DNA of 22,342 bases from assembly GCA_039183375.1 (NCBI GenBank), contig JBCDBQ010000035.1:1-22342 (forward strand). The letters are read 5' to 3'. The DNA is from Tectiglobus sp039183375. Lineage in GTDB: Bacteria; Pseudomonadota; Alphaproteobacteria; Rhizobiales; Hyphomicrobiaceae. The notes under the pieces were generated by a model that was given only the letters and a program-made list of their open reading frames with translations, had not been told where the DNA came from and made no database searches. A program made the position numbers and the translations under genes. How positions within the stretch are numbered: position 1 is the stretch's first letter; every line of letters begins with the position of its first letter. This document shows, one piece after another, positions 15,498-22,342 of the stretch.

Positions 15498-15893
15498 ATG
15501 GCGACATCCGAAGAAATTTCAGTGGGCTCAGTTGAAGATTTCCCGGTCGGGGAGCTGAAGCTTGTTGCGGCACACAATCGTGAGATTGGCGTGTTGCGGC
15601 GCAGCGACGACACCGTTCATGCCGTTCGCAACTGGTGCCCGCACAAAGGGGCACCGATCTGCAAAGTCCAACCAACTGGGACCGCCTTGCCTGGTCCGCC
15701 GGGCACACTGACCTGGGGTATGGAAGGTGAGATCCTGCGTTGCCCATGGCATGGCTTTGAGTTCGATATCAAGACCGGTGAACGGCCGTTTACTGACAGT
15801 CGGATGCGACTGCGGGTTTATCCAGCGCGGATTGCCAATGGAGAAGTGCTGATTGATCTCAGCCCACGCAAAGCACAGGAGCAAGCGCAATGA
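15498..15893 (+). CDS. Small Rieske [2Fe-2S] protein
   Basis: A 131-aa stand-alone Rieske domain. The cluster ligands are C47-x-H49 (NWCPHKGAP) and C82-x2-H85 (RCPWHGFEFD). Such proteins pass electrons to an oxygenase or act in redox enzymes, in the cytoplasm. No Rieske oxygenase alpha subunit or ferredoxin reductase lies in the window. The ATG at 15498 is chosen because the domain begins a few residues later. Its ribosome site is poor (GAGAT about 8 nt upstream), and an in-frame TTG at 15453 cannot be excluded. The stop codon overlaps the next start (ATGA), so it is translationally coupled to the amidohydrolase. A large insert between the two ligand pairs (residues 50-81) contains a GPPG turn. 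Confidence 0.87.
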   Translation: MATSEEISVGSVEDFPVGELKLVAAHNREIGVLRRSDDTVHAVRNWCPHKGAPICKVQPTGTALPGPPGTLTWGMEGEILRCPWHGFEFDIKTGERPFTDSRMRLRVYPARIANGEVLIDLSPRKAQEQAQ

Positions 15894-17005
15894 ATGTCCA
15901 GGTTCCAAACGCGGATCGTGAAACCGGTGGTCAGGCCGGGCTGAAAGTTATCGACTGCGACGTCCACCCGATGGTTGCAGGTGGTCTCGCCAGTCTTCTG
16001 CATCTGATGCCAAACGCATGGGCGGAGCGCTTCAAGCTCAAGTCCGCAACGGCGACTTCGCTGGGATTTCGGTTCGAGCATCCGGCTGGCTCAGCTGCCC
16101 GTCATGATGCGAAGACACCGTCAGGTGGTCCTGCGGGGTCTGATCCCGATTACATGCGCAAGGATCTGCTTGATCAGCACAATATTTCGCTTGCCCTCCT
16201 GACGTCCCTGCAAGCCGGGCAATTTAGTGCCATTGCGTCGGGGCCGGACGAGAGTGCTGTCATCGTCTCCGCGTTCAATGACCACTTTCTCGATGTCTGG
16301 CCGCTTAAGGATGAGAAGCGTTTGCGGCTGGCAATGACGGTGCCTGTGCAGGATCCGCAGGCAGCTGTCGCTGAGATCAAGCGGGTCGGAAGCCGTGGCG
16401 AGGTTGCCGCGATCTATCTGCCGCTGATCAACATTCTGCTCGGCAATCGCTATTACTGGCCGATCTACGAAGCGGCTGTCGAACACGATTTACCGATCCT
16501 GTTGCACGTAACCGGCACTGACAGCGTCTATCAGGGCGCGCCCAACCAGGCAGGCGGATTTCCCGAGAACTATCCGGAGCGGTACGTGGCTCTCTCGCAA
16601 ATCGGTGAGGCGAACCTGACGAGCCTTTGTTACTCAAGCGTGTTCGAGCGTTTTCCAACGCTCAAGTTCATGTTTGTCGAGTACAGCTTTGCCTGGGCAT
16701 TGCCGTTGCTGTGGCGGATCAACCGGACTTGGGAAAGCCTCCGCTACGATGTGCCGTGGGTGAAGCGACCGCCGCGTGAGTACGTCTCGGAGCGCGTGCG
16801 ATTTTCAACGCAGCCTTTGGATGAACCCGACAATCCTGCGCATCTCAAGGCACTAATTGATATGTTGGGACCCGAACATCTGGTGTTTTCGACAGACTAT
16901 CCGCACTGGGACAATGATATGCCTGGGCAAAGTCTGCTGATGCTGGAACCGGAAGTGAGGCGGCAAATTCTGAGTGAGAACGCGGAGCAGGTGCTGCGTA
17001 TTTGA
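15890..17005 (+). CDS. ACMSD-like amidohydrolase (amidohydrolase 2 family)
   Basis: A 371-aa TIM-barrel metal-dependent hydrolase or decarboxylase. The first metal motif reads D24-V-H26 (IDCDVHP) in place of HxH, as in a branch of this family. H206 (ILLHVTG) and D336 (FSTDYPHWDND) are the later ligands. The family includes ACMSD, gamma-resorcylate decarboxylase and lactonases, so either decarboxylation or hydrolysis is possible. The ATG overlaps the Rieske stop by 4 nt, with CAGGAG eight nt upstream. The partnership suggests that an oxidised ring or amide produced with the Rieske protein's help is processed here, though no oxygenase subunit is seen. The deacylase gene follows 64 nt downstream. 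Confidence 0.85.
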   Translation: MNVQVPNADRETGGQAGLKVIDCDVHPMVAGGLASLLHLMPNAWAERFKLKSATATSLGFRFEHPAGSAARHDAKTPSGGPAGSDPDYMRKDLLDQHNISLALLTSLQAGQFSAIASGPDESAVIVSAFNDHFLDVWPLKDEKRLRLAMTVPVQDPQAAVAEIKRVGSRGEVAAIYLPLINILLGNRYYWPIYEAAVEHDLPILLHVTGTDSVYQGAPNQAGGFPENYPERYVALSQIGEANLTSLCYSSVFERFPTLKFMFVEYSFAWALPLLWRINRTWESLRYDVPWVKRPPREYVSERVRFSTQPLDEPDNPAHLKALIDMLGPEHLVFSTDYPHWDNDMPGQSLLMLEPEVRRQILSENAEQVLRI

Positions 17006-17069
17006 TGATGGCTTTCGCGACTGGCAAAACAGAGAATAGAAAGAGTTTAACGCGCTGGAGGATGCGCCC

Positions 17070-18809
17070 ATGACCAAAGCAGAGCATGATCTCGTTATTC
17101 GCAACGGTAACGTAGTAGACGGCACTGGAGCCGATGCGGTTGAGGCAGATGTCGCCGTTTCCAACGGTAAGATTGTCGCCGTCGGTAGTGTTAGTGGCAG
17201 CGGCGCCGAAGAGGTCGATGCCAAAGGTAAGATGGTGACGCCCGGCTTTGTCGACATTCACACGCATTACGATGGGCAGGCCGTGTGGGATAATCATCTC
17301 GCACCTTCGGCTTGGCATGGTGTGACATCGGCCATTGTTGGTAACTGCGGCGTCGGTTTCGCGCCGTGCAAACCCCAGGACCGGGAAAAACTTGTTGAGC
17401 TGATGGAGGGTGTCGAGGACATCCCCGGGCCTGTGATGCATGAAGGCCTGACCTGGCAGTGGGAGACCTTTGAGGAATACCTCGGTGCGCTGAAGACGCG
17501 AAACCGCGACATTGATATTGGCTGCCTGCTGCCGCATGCGGCTGTCCGCGTCTATGTCATGGGTGACCGCGCGATCCGGCATGAGAAGGCCACTGAGGCC
17601 GATATTGCGCAGATGCGAACAATTACGGCTGATGCCGTGCGTGCCGGTGCTTTTGGTTTTTCAACATCCCGCACGGTTAGTCACAAGAGCTGTTCCGGCG
17701 AGTACACGCCGACGCTGCGGGCCAACGAGGAAGAGCTTATCGGCATTGCCATGGGGATGGCTGACGCGGGTTCGGGCTTCCTTGAAATCGTTTCTGACTG
17801 GAACGAGCCAAGTCCGGAAGAAGAAATGGCTATGTTGCGGCGTGTCGTAGAGGCATGCGGGCGTCCGGCTGTCTTCTCGTTGGCGCAACGCCATGAACGG
17901 CCACGAGACTGGGAGATCATGATCCGTGAGGCCGATCGCGCTATTGCTGACGGCCATTCGATCCGGGCCGTCTGCCCGCCACGTGCGATTGGATTGCTTC
18001 TCGGGCTCGAAGGTAGCCAGAACCCGTTTTCTGGCACGCCATCCTACAAGAAGATCTCGCAACTGCCGCTGGCGGAACGTGTGAAGGCCATGCGCGATCC
18101 CGAGTTCAAGCGACAGCTGCTATCTGAAGATCCTATCGCCGAGAGCACGTTCCCTCTAATTGAGCGCCTGTCCTATGCGCACATGTTCCGCTTTGGCAGC
18201 ACACCGAACTACGTGCCGCAGAAGGAAGACTCGGTCGTGGCCATAGCAGAGCGTACAGGCAAGACGCCGGCTGAAGCTGCCTACGACATCCTTCTCGAAG
18301 AAGAAGGCATGGGCTTCATCTATTCACCGCTCAACAATTACGCGAGTTTTGATCTGCGTGTTCCTGAGAAGATGCTGTCAAATCCGAATGTGATCATGGG
18401 GCTTGGTGACGGTGGTGCGCATGTCGGCTTCATCCTGGATGCGGGATTCCCAACCTGGCTGATGACTTACTGGCAGAAAGAGCGCCAGTCATTCGGTATT
18501 GGTGAAACGATTAGGCGCTTAACCTCCGATACGGCTGCGGCGGCAGGCCTGTTTGATCGCGGCGTGATCAAGGCGGGCAAGAAGGCCGACATCAATATCA
18601 TCGATTATGACCGGCTGACATTTGGCAAACCCTATGTCGCTTATGATCTGCCGACTGGTGCCAAGCGCTTGCTTCAGAAGGCAGAAGGTTATGAGGCGAC
18701 GATTGTTTCCGGGCAAATGACCTACCGGAATGGTGAGGCCACAGGTGCTCTTCCTGGCCGGGTGATTGAGGGGCAGAAGTTGGACGAGCAACTCATGGCT
18801 GCCGAATAA
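17070..18809 (+). CDS. N-acyl-D-amino-acid deacylase-like amidohydrolase
   Basis: A 579-aa amidohydrolase of the D-aminoacylase type. The N-terminal composite strand (DLVIRNGNVVDGTG) leads to PGFVDIHTHYDGQ with metal ligands H64 and H66. VGNCGVGFAP (about 90-99, with C93) and GAFGFSTSRT are family signatures, and GLGDGGAHVGF supplies the catalytic Asp region. The C-terminal GVIKAGKKADINIIDYD closes the beta domain. Length is slightly above the 480-aa classical enzyme, as is common in alphaproteobacterial paralogs. These enzymes hydrolyse N-acyl groups from D-amino acids or related amides. GGAGG (17058-17062) marks the ATG at 17070. It completes the Rieske-amidohydrolase operon, which a strong terminator ends at 18876. 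Confidence 0.88.
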   Translation: MTKAEHDLVIRNGNVVDGTGADAVEADVAVSNGKIVAVGSVSGSGAEEVDAKGKMVTPGFVDIHTHYDGQAVWDNHLAPSAWHGVTSAIVGNCGVGFAPCKPQDREKLVELMEGVEDIPGPVMHEGLTWQWETFEEYLGALKTRNRDIDIGCLLPHAAVRVYVMGDRAIRHEKATEADIAQMRTITADAVRAGAFGFSTSRTVSHKSCSGEYTPTLRANEEELIGIAMGMADAGSGFLEIVSDWNEPSPEEEMAMLRRVVEACGRPAVFSLAQRHERPRDWEIMIREADRAIADGHSIRAVCPPRAIGLLLGLEGSQNPFSGTPSYKKISQLPLAERVKAMRDPEFKRQLLSEDPIAESTFPLIERLSYAHMFRFGSTPNYVPQKEDSVVAIAERTGKTPAEAAYDILLEEEGMGFIYSPLNNYASFDLRVPEKMLSNPNVIMGLGDGGAHVGFILDAGFPTWLMTYWQKERQSFGIGETIRRLTSDTAAAAGLFDRGVIKAGKKADINIIDYDRLTFGKPYVAYDLPTGAKRLLQKAEGYEATIVSGQMTYRNGEATGALPGRVIEGQKLDEQLMAAE

Positions 18810-18813
18810 CGAT

Positions 18814-18832
18814 CCGACCGGCCGCCGGTCGG
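18814..18832 (+). other. Perfect stem-loop just after the deacylase stop
   Basis: CCGACCGG-CCG-CCGGTCGG is a perfect 8-bp stem with a 3-nt loop, 5 nt after the stop codon. It has no T tract. It stands directly before the true terminator at 18844-18876 and may protect the mRNA 3' end. Confidence 0.5.
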
Positions 18833-18843
18833 GACTATCCCTG

Positions 18844-18876
18844 AAAAGCCCGTACGTATCAGCGTGCGGGCTTTTT
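18844..18876 (+). terminator. Rho-independent terminator of the Rieske-amidohydrolase-deacylase operon
   Basis: AAAAGCCCGTACG pairs with CGTGCGGGCTTTT around a TATCA loop, with one T-G wobble, and ends in TTTTT. It is a long A-tract/T-tract hairpin and could terminate from both directions, although no minus-strand gene ends here. Confidence 0.92.
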
Positions 18877-19048
18877 GTTTGTGCTGGCCTCCTTAGGTTC
18901 TGATTAAGGTTAACAAAACTGGCGCGAAAAAAAATTCGAACCCTTCGAACCTTTTTGCCCGTGGCAGCGTCTCACCTAACAAGAGCGAGGGAAAAGCCCA
19001 CTGCTCTCAAGTTTCAAACCACCTGATCAACGCTTAGGAAATCACGTT
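18877..19048. promoter_or_regulatory. Promoter region of the small Cys-rich gene, with a TTCGAACC tandem repeat
   Basis: 172 bp, AT-rich in part. TTCGAACC occurs twice in tandem (18935-18942 and 18944-18951), each containing the palindrome TTCGAA, flanked by A and T runs. TTAA occurs at 18904-18907 and 18910-18913. This could be an operator or promoter spacer. I cannot assign a -10 with confidence. Confidence 0.4.
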
Positions 19049-19351
19049 ATGCGCAACACAATCACAGCAGTCATCGCAGCCACCCTGATCGCAACTTCTT
19101 TCTCACCAGCCAATGCTGGCATGTCCGGCCTCAAGGCCGCTGAAGCCAATGCCCAAATGTCGGAAAGCATGGTTCAGAAGACCCGCGGTCGCGGTCTTTG
19201 GGTTGCAGGAGCGATCGTTGCAACTGCGGTTATCGTTGGAGCTTCCAGTGCCCAGGCCCGCCGTCATGCACGCCGCTGCAATCGTTGGGCACGTAAGTGT
19301 AACCGCTGGGGCAACGAGAGAGCCTGCTGGAAACTAGACACGCGCTGCTGA
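19049..19351 (+). CDS. Small predicted exported or membrane Cys-rich basic protein
   Basis: A 100-aa protein of unknown function. Residues 1-23 look like a signal peptide (MRNTITAVIAATLIATSFSP, then ANA|G as a likely cleavage site). A second hydrophobic segment (LWVAGAIVATAVIVG, about 51-65) follows. The C-terminal 30 residues are very basic and hold four cysteines, C77, C84, C93 and C100, spaced x6, x8 and x6, with a repeated CNRW. The last residue is a Cys. TAGGA precedes the ATG. It may be a periplasmic or membrane peptide with two disulfides. It has its own promoter region behind a strong terminator, so it is a separate unit. Confidence 0.7.
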   Translation: MRNTITAVIAATLIATSFSPANAGMSGLKAAEANAQMSESMVQKTRGRGLWVAGAIVATAVIVGASSAQARRHARRCNRWARKCNRWGNERACWKLDTRC

Positions 19352-19377
19352 TCGTCGTCAGGTGAGATCAGTCCCCA

Positions 19378-19423
19378 CCAGGCTCCTCATATGGGTCGTT
19401 CCGTGAGGCTCGAGGTTGCCTGG
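19378..19423. terminator. Imperfect inverted repeat between convergent genes
   Basis: CCAGGC (19378-19383) pairs with GCCTGG (19418-19423), and CTCCTCA with TGAGGCTC lies inside with mismatches. It sits between the stops of the small Cys-rich gene and the convergent flavin-reductase-domain gene. With no T tract, its role as a terminator is only a possibility. Confidence 0.3.
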
Positions 19424-19446
19424 CTCAGCGCTAGGCCGTGCGCGTG

Positions 19447-20106
19447 TTAAGAACGTGCACGGCCTTCCATGCCATCGAGCATACCTTGTTCGGCACCTGG
19501 CACTCGCATTTCGAAGACGCTCTCGACCACCGTATAGTCGTAGTATCCCATCCGGGCGATTGGCTTGATTTTCGGGATGTCGAGTTTGCCGTCTGTCCCG
19601 ACGATGTTCTCGTCAACGTGGATGCGAACAACTTCCCCAAAGATGACGTCAACAGTTCCTACCGGCGTGCGGCCGGGAAATCGCTGTGTTGATAGGTATT
19701 TGCATTCGAAGTGGCAGGGGCTCTCGGCCACGCGTTTGCCGGGAGCATCGATACAGTCGGCCTTGGTCACGCCAGCCTGCTCGAACTCATCCGCCTCGGT
19801 GGGAAGTTCCATTGCCGAAATGTTGACCGCCTCGCGTAGGTCCCATGTTGCCATGTTCCACACGAAGTAACCGGTTGTTTCTGCGTTGATGACCGTGTCC
19901 TTGCGGCGGCCTTCGCGGAGCTGATTGGCGGCGAACATCACGAGCGGCGGATCAAAGGTCAGATTCTGCCACTGGCTGAACGGCGCAAGATTGTGGATGC
20001 CGTCCGTTGAGATGGTTGAGAGCCAGCCGATCGGTCTTGGCACAGTACAGCTTTTGAATGGATCGTAGGGAAGTGGGCGCTCATCCGTTCGAGGGTCGAA
20101 GTGCAA
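19447..20106 (-). CDS. Flavin-reductase-like domain protein (FMN-binding split barrel)
   Basis: A 219-aa protein of the flavin reductase-like/DIM6-NTAB type. SCTVPRPIGWLSTISTDG starts the FMN-binding barrel, APFSQWQNLTFDPPLVMF is the central signature, and TGYFVWNMATW and CHFECKYLS follow. Such proteins bind FMN and may use NAD(P)H to supply reduced flavin to a monooxygenase, or act as oxidoreductases. A TTG start at 20106 is forced: AAGGA lies 7 nt upstream, an in-frame TGA lies six codons before, and there is no ATG before the first conserved strand. It follows the racemase gene by 15 nt and is part of that unit. A link to the distant flavin monooxygenase at 4004 is speculative. Confidence 0.82.
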   Translation of the reverse strand: MHFDPRTDERPLPYDPFKSCTVPRPIGWLSTISTDGIHNLAPFSQWQNLTFDPPLVMFAANQLREGRRKDTVINAETTGYFVWNMATWDLREAVNISAMELPTEADEFEQAGVTKADCIDAPGKRVAESPCHFECKYLSTQRFPGRTPVGTVDVIFGEVVRIHVDENIVGTDGKLDIPKIKPIARMGYYDYTVVESVFEMRVPGAEQGMLDGMEGRARS

Positions 20107-20121
20107 TTGTCTATCCTTGCG

Positions 20122-20844
20122 TCATGACGGAAGTGGAAATTGCCGGGGCAACAGGCCGGCTTGAAACCAGAGAATGAAGCTGTAGATGCTATAAACAGGT
20201 ATGCCGAGCACGTGCTGCATGTCAGGGGCGTACGGCACCATGTTTGTGCATTCGAGCACGATCGCGCCTGTATTGGGGTGCTTTTCCATAATCGTTTGAC
20301 CCGCCCGAAGGAGATCGATCCGGCATTGATCGATATCCATGCTGGTGGCATTGCCGATGATCTTGGTTGCAAACTCGCAATCTGTCGGCAATCCCTCGAC
20401 CGGCGTATCGGGTGATACTTTTGCTGCTTCTAAATGGGTCGCTGTCAACGAGGCTCCTGAGATCGTCAGGATAGTCACGTGTTTGTCTTTTGGCAGGGTC
20501 GCTTCGATCAGGGGGGCCTGCATCAGCGATGAAGCAGCGACAGGAACCGGGACGGCCGCTTTTAGATCTGCCTGCATGAGCGAGAGGAAACCGCAGGTGG
20601 TGGTAATGCCATCAACGCCATCGGCGACGAGTTCCTGAGCGGCTGCAACGAAGGTGTCGCGCAGACCTTCCGATTGCTGCAGCACGACGCGTTCGGGCGA
20701 GGCACCGCGGACAATCTTGTAGTGCACTGGGAACGGCCACGTTGTGGCGTTGCCGACATCTCCTGGGATGCGTGGGATGTGGGTGTCGAGCATCAATATT
20801 CCGACGCTGGCACCGCTGATGGCTTTGCCGCCCTGCGCGATCAT
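20122..20844 (-). CDS. Aspartate/glutamate racemase superfamily protein
   Basis: A 240-aa cytoplasmic enzyme of the two-cysteine racemase/isomerase superfamily. The catalytic pair is C84 (GITTTCGFLSLMQ) and C199 (IVLECTNMVPYAPDM). The family covers aspartate and hydantoin racemases, maleate isomerase and arylmalonate decarboxylase, and I cannot say which this is. Its ATG at 20844 is preceded by an ideal GGAGG five nt upstream, whereas 22 upstream residues in the same frame include no conserved sequence. It overlaps nothing, and it sits 15 nt before the flavin-reductase-domain gene and 152 nt after the TRAP permease gene. The TRAP system may import its substrate. Confidence 0.83.
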   Translation of the reverse strand: MIAQGGKAISGASVGILMLDTHIPRIPGDVGNATTWPFPVHYKIVRGASPERVVLQQSEGLRDTFVAAAQELVADGVDGITTTCGFLSLMQADLKAAVPVPVAASSLMQAPLIEATLPKDKHVTILTISGASLTATHLEAAKVSPDTPVEGLPTDCEFATKIIGNATSMDIDQCRIDLLRAGQTIMEKHPNTGAIVLECTNMVPYAPDMQHVLGIPVYSIYSFILWFQAGLLPRQFPLPS

Positions 20845-20944
20845 CCGAGCCTCCTGATTTTTGGCGAGACGTTGCTGCCAGATCGGATCATGTCTTGCCG
20901 GTGAGATCAAGCGTCATCCGTCAGCTGGCGAAACGACAAACAGA

Positions 20945-20968
20945 AACGGCGACCCGAGGGCCGCCGTT
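20945..20968 (-). terminator. Stem-loop after the TRAP permease gene, possible minus-strand terminator
   Basis: On the minus strand, AACGGCG pairs with CGCCGTT, with an inner CCC/GGG pair. TTTCTGTTTG follows, which is a broken T tract. It lies 29 nt after the stop of the TRAP gene and before the racemase gene, so it may partly separate them. Confidence 0.45.
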
Positions 20969-20996
20969 GCCAGTTCAATGCGATGATGACTGCGAG

Positions 20997-22325
20997 TTAC
21001 GAGTTCACGTAATTCGGTAGCCACAGAACGATTTCCGGGAAGGCCAGGAACAAGCCGACCGTTGCGGCATCCGCCAGGAAGAACGGGAAGATGCCGCGGA
21101 AGACATCGCCAAGGGGTATATCCGGCCTGACCGCCGCCACCACGTAACAGTTGAGACCAACCGGTGGCGTGATCAAACAGACCTCACACATCTTAACAAC
21201 GATGATGCCGAACCAGATCGGATCGTAGCCAAGCGCAATCACCGCTGGGTAGACCACCGGAAGCGTCAGCAACAGCATGCCGATGGCGTCCATGAACATA
21301 CCGAGGACGGCATAACCCAGCAGGATCATGACCATGATCACCGTTGGCGGGTATGGCAGGCCGATGATCCAGTTTGCGAATGCTTCAGGTAGACCTGCGA
21401 AGCCGAGGAAGCGCACGAAGATCAAAACACCCCAGATCAGGGCGAAGATCATCACGGTCAGCTTCGCGGTTTCCATTAGGGCGTCTTGCAGCGAATGCCA
21501 TTTCATGCCGCGGATCAGCGCGATCACAAGAACGACAAACGCTCCGAGTGCACCGGCTTCTGTCGGTGTCGCCCAACCGGCTGCCATCGCGGAGAAGATG
21601 ATCGCAACAACGGCAAAGATCGGGATCGTGCCTGGCAGAGTGGCAACCCGCTCCATCAGCGGTGGAGATGGCATCGCCGGGCCAAGCTTTGGATTGATGG
21701 CGCATTGACCGATAATCAACGCGGCATAGATCAAGGCCGACACGATGCCCGGCAGGAAGCCTGCGAGGATCAACGTACCGACTGACTCTTCCACGATGAT
21801 CGCGTAGATCACCAGGATCGCACTTGGCGGGATCAGGGAGGCCAGCGTACCACCGGCCGCGACCACGCCCGCTGCGAGCCTTCGATCGTAACCGGAATCC
21901 AACATATGCGGGATGGCCACCCGGCTGAACACCGCGGCCGTTGCCGTACTGGCACCCGAAACTGCGGCAAAGCCAGCGGTCGCGAAAACTGACGCCACAG
22001 CGAGGCCGCCCGGCACCCAGCCAACCCAGGCCCGCGCCGCGTTGAACAGGTCATGTGTCAGTCCGGCGTGATAGGCGATAAAGCCGATGAGAATGAACAT
22101 CGGCAAAACGCTGAGCACGTAGTTGACCGATTTACCGTGCGGGATGGTGCCGACGATGCCGCCACCGATGCGCCAGGCATCTTCAAACGATTCACCTCCG
22201 GCGAGGCGCAGCGCGACCAGGCCAACGAGACCGGCGATTGAGGCTGCCACGTAAACGCGGACGCCGAGGAAAACTGCTGCTAGGAGACCGCCCGTGACGA
22301 GCAGTCCAACTGTAAACTCGTCCAT
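20997..22325 (-). CDS. dctM: TRAP transporter large permease subunit (DctM family)
   Basis: A 442-aa inner-membrane protein with about 12 hydrophobic segments. It starts MDEFTVGLLVTGGLLAAVFL and shows the family's GAS and SLIPPSAILVIYAIIVEESVG region near residue 160, then GWATPTEAGALGAFVV and VCLITPPVGLNCYVV. It forms the channel of a TRAP system that imports organic acids together with a periplasmic binding protein and a small DctQ permease. Neither partner is in the window. GGGAG lies 7 nt before the ATG at 22325, and TGA overlaps that ATG (TGATG), as expected if a dctQ gene ends there just outside the right edge. The substrate is not determined. Confidence 0.9.
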   Translation of the reverse strand: MDEFTVGLLVTGGLLAAVFLGVRVYVAASIAGLVGLVALRLAGGESFEDAWRIGGGIVGTIPHGKSVNYVLSVLPMFILIGFIAYHAGLTHDLFNAARAWVGWVPGGLAVASVFATAGFAAVSGASTATAAVFSRVAIPHMLDSGYDRRLAAGVVAAGGTLASLIPPSAILVIYAIIVEESVGTLILAGFLPGIVSALIYAALIIGQCAINPKLGPAMPSPPLMERVATLPGTIPIFAVVAIIFSAMAAGWATPTEAGALGAFVVLVIALIRGMKWHSLQDALMETAKLTVMIFALIWGVLIFVRFLGFAGLPEAFANWIIGLPYPPTVIMVMILLGYAVLGMFMDAIGMLLLTLPVVYPAVIALGYDPIWFGIIVVKMCEVCLITPPVGLNCYVVAAVRPDIPLGDVFRGIFPFFLADAATVGLFLAFPEIVLWLPNYVNS

Positions 22326-22342
22326 CAGGTGTCTCCCTTTTC

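Noticed and set aside
16845..17582. Minus-strand open frame of 245 codons
   Set aside because: It is antisense to the 3' end of the ACMSD-like gene, the 64-bp gap and the first part of the deacylase gene; no recognisable protein.
18904..18913. TTAA-GG-TTAA as a CtrA binding site
   Set aside because: The CtrA consensus has seven bases between TTAA half-sites; here there are two, so the match is poor.
1..22342. tRNA, rRNA, CRISPR array, insertion sequence or integrase
   Set aside because: I read through the window for cloverleaf-like clusters, regularly spaced repeats and transposase or integrase motifs and saw none.

Overview
The window looks like a chromosomal stretch of a metabolically versatile alphaproteobacterium, possibly of the Rhodospirillales or Rhizobiales type. 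By eye the GC content is moderate to high. The content fits this reading: a class III cyclase/TolB-like/TPR fusion protein, a TRAP transporter, a PhaB-type reductase, several Fe(II)/2-oxoglutarate oxygenases and dispersed CCCGG-rich palindromes between genes. The taxonomic placement is an inference from gene content, not a proven assignment. I found no rRNA, tRNA, integrase, transposase, CRISPR array or phage gene.

Layout, left to right. (1) A DMT/EamA exporter on the minus strand, cut by the left edge. (2) A dispersed two-hairpin repeat, a YtcJ-type amidohydrolase, then phaB (acetoacetyl-CoA reductase) behind a perfect FNR/FixK-type box. (3) A luciferase-like flavin monooxygenase ending in a strong terminator. 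(4) A minus-strand operon of a PhyH-type dioxygenase and the two halves of a split ThDP decarboxylase resembling sulfopyruvate decarboxylase ComDE. It is divergent from a TauD-type dioxygenase followed by an NAD-dependent epimerase/dehydrogenase. (5) A second copy of the two-hairpin repeat in a 421-bp gap, then cysK. (6) A TTG-started cyclase/TPR protein, an SDR, a TauE/SafE exporter and a second TauD-type dioxygenase. (7) A plus-strand operon of a small Rieske protein, an ACMSD-like amidohydrolase and an N-acyl-D-amino-acid deacylase-like enzyme, closed by a strong terminator. (8) A small predicted secreted or membrane Cys-rich protein. (9) A minus-strand run of TRAP large permease, an Asp/Glu-racemase-like protein and a flavin-reductase-domain protein.

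Taken together this is an accessory catabolic region: three metal-dependent amidohydrolases, three Fe(II)/2OG dioxygenases, a flavin monooxygenase with a flavin-reductase-domain protein, and three transporters. The most coherent hypothesis is use of an organosulfur or organophosphorus compound: ComDE-like decarboxylase, TauD-like dioxygenases, a sulfite-exporter-family protein, a luciferase-like oxygenase and cysteine synthase. Every one of these families also has members unrelated to sulfur or phosphorus, so the substrate is not established.

Several starts differ from the longest open frame because a Shine-Dalgarno sequence sits inside the longer version. These include the flavin monooxygenase, both subunits' neighbours, the first TauD, the epimerase (GTG), cysK and the racemase. 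TTG starts are likely for the cyclase and are forced for the flavin-reductase-domain protein.
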